Assembly (NCBI GenBank): GCA_018902385.1
Contig: JABSSW010000018.1
Location: 372,001-436,000, forward strand
Direction of reading: 5' to 3'
DNA from: Physcia stellaris
Lineage: Eukaryota > Ascomycota > Lecanoromycetes > Caliciales > Physciaceae
DNA: 64,000 nt
The position numbers and the translations under genes are program-made. Positions 59,929 to 64,000 of this stretch are shown here, in pieces. Each line of letters opens with the position of its first letter. Positions within the stretch are counted from its first letter, which is position 1. Below the pieces are notes generated by a model. That model had not been told where the DNA came from and ran no database searches. It worked only from the letters and a program-made list of their open reading frames with translations.

Positions 59929-60344
59929 AGAGAGAGAGATCGGGGGTGGAGGGTGATGGGGAAGAAGAGCTTTAGTTGTGAGTTGTTTTTCGATCAATTT
60001 TCTCTACAGGGCCAGCGCAGTCGGAGGTCTATCGTCAATCAGGATTGGACTTTGATATGATGATTGATATATGGGTATCTTCATAGAGTATGCTGAGATC
60101 AAGATCGGATTGTCAAGCAAAGCTCCTCCAACCTGTACGTCTTCCCATAATATAAGCACCAAAATCAATGACAAAATCCGACAGCAAGAAACCAATTCCC
60201 AGAACCTCCCACGCCTCCAACATACATATACTCCCAAGCCCCATCAAACCACCCTAACCTCCACCTCCAAAACTCCACCACCAATATACCTTTCATGGTC
60301 CCATACACCCATCTCTCCCGCCTCACCCAACCCTCCTAGGCACC

Positions 60345-63300
60345 TCAAACCCCCACCCCCTTCCCCCTCCCTCTCGCAGCCCATCCGCCCAAACTCCGCT
60401 TAACACCCAACGTCCGCCTTCCGTTGCCCACTTGCTGCATGCTCGTTGTGTGGTACGTAGACGCAGGCCTCTGTCCCAGCTCCTCCGCTATCTGCGTATC
60501 TTTCCCCTCCTTCCAGTGATCCGAAATCTGATTTCCGAATCTGATCTCAGCGTGGCTGGAAACTGCTGTGTTATTTTTGACGTGATCCTGAGGAAGGGGG
60601 TCGGATGGCTTCGGCGGCGAGCTTGAGAGGAAAGGGTAGGGGTTGGGAGGGGGTTCGTCGGGGGAAGGGTGGGTGGAAGCGAGAGGTCGTGGACGGGTGG
60701 AGGGTAGAGTTTGGAAGCGGTGCGATGAGAGGGGTTGGGGGATTGAGGCGAGGGGAAGACGGGGTGTTGGGAGGACTGCCTCGTTCATGAGTAGATTTGT
60801 GGGAGGGACGGTCGTTAGTGGGATATGTTGCGGGGAAAGGTTGAAATCTTCGCAGGTTGGGCTACGGGTAGATTCCACTCGTTGTGGCTTGGGTCGCTTG
60901 TCCAATGTACTGGAGTTCAGGCCGATATCTGCTAGACTCTTCTTCTCGAAGAAGTTTGCAAGGCTGCTCTGACCTGCATGGCGCTTGGTAGAGGACGAGG
61001 TCTTATTCGACTTCTTGATCGTGGTTGTCTCGTTTGACGGGATGTTCGTCGTCCTCTCAGGCCTAGCTGTTTGTGCTTCTATGACATGAAGCTGTGAGGC
61101 AGCTGTTGTAAAGCCAGCATGGGTGACATAAGAAAAAGACGACGTGTTTTGCATGGTTGTCGAGTTTGTGGAGATAGCAGAAAGATCCGGCTGGGCCGCT
61201 GAAATGCGTGTAAGATCTGGGTCGGAAGGACTGAGCACACGTCGTCTCTTGCTTGATGGTGACGGTCCAAGTCGTCATTAGTCATGGACCACTTGTTCCA
61301 TCTTCGTTCGGTTTCTTTTGGGGCTTCAGACCCGTCAAGCGGCCATTGGTCATCCTCAAGGCTCTTGGCTACGCTGCTAGAGGAGATGATAGTCTTCTCA
61401 GCCGGACAGTCTCGCCGAAGGATCCTTGCCATATCTTGGACAGTACCCATATTGAACGAAGGTCCTTTGTTAACAAGGAAATGGCCGACTTTCTTGGATG
61501 AAAGGAAAGGTGATATCGTTGTTTCCTCTGGCACAGCGTCAGTATGCAATCTGAAACTCAAGTGGTCTTACTAACCTCTCTGCGAATTGTTCGCGGGACA
61601 GCTTATATACAGCAGAGCCTGTGCTCGTGTCATAGCAACATATAGGAGCCTTCTCTCTTCATCTGTGTCTTCCGCTCTAGAATGGGGTATTGATCCTTCA
61701 TAAGCCGAGGTAATGAAAACTACTGGCCATTCGAGACCTTTCGCAGCATGGATCGTCGAGATGGTGACTCTTGGTTGTGGCGTACTACCCGCTTCATCAC
61801 TTTCATCTTCTCGTTGAATCTCTGTAGCCAAAGCTACATTGGCGAGGAATTTCGACAAAGCTTCTTCTCCGGCGTTACTCATCTTCTGCTCTAAGTTTTC
61901 AATCACAGGTAGGGTTTCGTCATCTGGACTTTGAAGACTGCTGTCGTTGCCCGAGGTAACAGGGTAGTCGGCTGCTTGCGCAAGTAGCTCCTCGACATTA
62001 GCCCAGCGGCTGTCGTAGTCTTGCTCGTGAGTCTTCTTCAGATACTCTTCGAAGTCCAACTTCTTCGTGATGTAGCGTAGAAGGTCCTCAGGCGACTGAG
62101 GGTTCGTCATGCTGGCCAGTTTGCCGGTGGCTGTCAGTATGATACGTACCAAATTACCCAACCCTTGCTCCGCGGATTTCGATATCTTGACTCGAGATCC
62201 TGCAGAGCCTTGTACAACATGACGTACGAGCTGCCATAAGGTCATTCGAGATGTTTCGGCAGTTTCGAGCAAAGACTTGACAGTGGCAGGCCCGATACCT
62301 CTAGCCGGCACGTTGATAATCCGAGCTAGAGCATCGTTGTGATGTGGCTGATTTATGACTCGCAGGTAGTCAAGCAGGATCTTGATCTCGAGTCGATCGA
62401 AAAATCTCTGCCCGCCGACCATTCTGTAGGGTATGCCGGCTTTGCCCATCGCAGCCTCAACCTGGCGTGACAAGGCGGCCGAACGAAGCAGGACGGCGAA
62501 GTCGGAATGATCGAGCAGACGTCCGCTTAGCGTGATCACCCGTTCTATTTCCGAGACAACCCACAAGCCTTCAATCTCAGCTGTGGGTAGGCGACGAAGG
62601 ACAGGTACAGTACCTGGACAGTGTGTAGGTAGTAAAGGGCGCGGAATCCTGGATTCGTCTTGCTCTATGACTTCTCGAGCCGCAAGTATGATCGCACCAG
62701 AGGACCGGTAATTATCCTCGAGATGTATGACAAGGGTATCGGGGTATTGCGTCCGCATCCTCTTCAAGTTCTTTATCTCAGCGGATCTCCATCCGTAGAT
62801 GCTCTGATCTGGATCGCCAACTGTTGTCACTCTCTTGTTCTTCCCTGCAAATAGCCGCATCAAATCGAATTGGACCACGTTCGTATCTTGGAATTCATCG
62901 ATCAAGACCACCTCAACGTTGGAGACACATGCAGGATGTTGTCTCAACAGATCGACGCATCTGAGAAGGAGGTCGTCGTAATCAAGGAGATTCGACTGCT
63001 CAAGATGCTCTTGGTATGCCTGGAAGACGCGAATAAATTCCTGCTGATCCACATTCTTTTTCTGCCCCTCGGCTTTTTCCAAATCTTCGCAAGTGATCCC
63101 TTTTGATTTCGTGCTTGAAATGCGCGATTGAGCCTTCTTGGCATCGATCTGTAACCTATGCCTCTTGATGATGCGCTTGATAATACTGACGGTATCGGAG
63201 CTGTCCGCGATACCGAATCCACTGCGCAGGCCTATCAGGTGGCCATAACGGGCGAGGTATCTTCTGCAGACCGAATGGAAGGTACCAAGTATCAGCTTAG

Positions 63301-63544
63301 CCTCCATGCCATTGCCAATGAGCTTCGCTATCCTCTCCTTCATCTCTCGCGAGCTCTTGATTGTAAAGGTAAGACATAGTATGTTCCATGGTTTGTAGTT
63401 GTGATGTGAGAGGAGATACGCGACTCGTGAGGTAAGTGTTTTGGTTTTACCGGATCCAGGAGGAGCGAGTATCTGAAGGACAGCTGCCGGTGATGTGACT
63501 GCTGTGTGCTGAGCAGCGTTCAGCTGCGCGAGCATGCAATCCAT
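60345..63544 (-). CDS. SRS2: Srs2-like UvrD/Rep DNA helicase with canonical PIP box
   Basis: Minus-strand exons 63544-61576 and 61527-61290, then to 60345. The start MDCMLAQLNAAQ matches the family; codons up to 63859 are rejected. Helicase motifs: ILAPPGSGKTKTLTSRVAYL (Walker A), VVLIDEFQDTN (Walker B), VGDPDQSIYGWRSAEIK, STIHAAKGLEWPVVF and RRLLYVAMTRAQAL. The disordered C-tail carries QSSLANFF (60948-60971), a perfect PCNA-binding PIP box. Srs2 strips Rad51 from single-stranded DNA and is recruited by PCNA to block unwanted recombination. The link between the second exon and the tail is awkward: a 38-nt intron (61289-61252) works in frame, but a single missing base near 61264 would read more naturally (NDDLGPSPSSKRRRVLSP). 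Confidence 0.88.
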
Positions 63545-64000
63545 AAAGCATGAAGCGGGGTTCTTCGTCGATGCTTTGATGTTGATACACGGTAGCGACA
63601 CGTTGACACGTGATCTGCGATGCTGACTAAAAAGCCCGCCGCTGCTCACATGCCTCCCCCATGAGTCTTCGATACATGTACCTTGGGAAGATGCTGAGTC
63701 CAAACGGATCAGCGTCATCACGAAAGCGACACCGTACTGTGAGCCGAGGTCTGGGTCAATCCGAGATTCTAGGGATCTCACCTTCCTGTCATACCTCCGT
63801 ACAAATGCAGTCAGACTACGACATCGAAGAATCACTAGCTTTGGAAATTGAAGTCCCATACGATAGTAAGATCTCGAGTGAGGAACCGCTTTCCAAGGTA
63901 GCTCGATAAGCAGCAGGGTGAGTCCCCCGTTCTACACGTCTTCTAGCTCTACCAAAATAAAACATAAGCAAGTAGGACTCCTAAGTTGTTCTCTAGTCAA
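63545..64000. other. 5' flank of SRS2; unassigned ORF
   Basis: A plus-strand ORF at 63661-63909 (82 codons) has no recognisable features. Its upstream part overlaps an N-terminal extension frame of SRS2 on the other strand. Confidence 0.3.

Noticed and set aside
63545-63859. N-terminal extension of SRS2
   Set aside because: Family members start at the MDxxLxQLN position; the upstream residues are not helicase-like.
1-64000. tRNA, rRNA and CRISPR
   Set aside because: I looked for B-box-like GGTTCGA sequences and found only ones inside coding or unpaired contexts; no repeat-spacer pattern was seen. A tRNAscan run would settle the tRNA question.
1-64000. Secondary metabolite cluster
   Set aside because: Two MFS transporters and an amidase are present, but there is no PKS, NRPS, terpene synthase or pathway regulator.

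Overview
This window looks like nuclear DNA of a filamentous ascomycete (Pezizomycotina). Genes carry short spliceosomal introns (about 40-120 bp) with GT donors, AG acceptors and CTRAY-like branch points. Proteins include fungal families such as Sam37, Rtc5, Rrn9, Srs2, a GPR1/FUN34 acetate transporter, a fungal GT2 and an ankyrin NLR. A class-level guess (Leotiomycetes) would be only a guess. All gene models were built by hand from splice sites and reading phase.

Left half (1-31 kb) is accessory-like: low gene density, decayed genes and repeats. It holds the end of an ankyrin protein (2-724), a 12-exon MFS sugar transporter (1496-4793), a decayed amidase (5566-8016), a divergent pair made of an alpha/beta hydrolase (11007-12137, minus) and a NACHT-ankyrin NLR (12947-16367, plus), a secreted subtilase-like protein (17187-19280), two secreted or unknown proteins and an F-box-like protein. 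Four copies of a TA-flanked MITE and a nested pair of inverted-repeat elements (26077-27039) lie here.

The most interesting locus is 11.0-16.4 kb. The last exon of the hydrolase and the first exon of the NLR carry nearly the same short motif (YGGTQTGQDN and MGGTQVGQQN). It resembles the RHIM-like amyloid motifs by which fungal NLRs template partner effectors in regulated cell death. The hydrolase has an apparent acceptor mutation (GG in place of AG), so the receptor looks intact while the partner may be damaged.

Right half (31.7-64 kb) is mainly conserved core genes: SAM37, a conserved fungal unknown, RTC5, mitochondrial bL36, a 14-TM MFS transporter, MAP1 and BNA4 (divergent), an acetate-transporter-like gene, a GT2 glycosyltransferase, RRN9 and SRS2 (convergent). 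RRN9 and SRS2 need about three single-base frame corrections within 2 kb, which looks more like consensus error than gene decay. Large gaps (33.3-37.3 kb and 51.1-55.1 kb) show no gene I can support.
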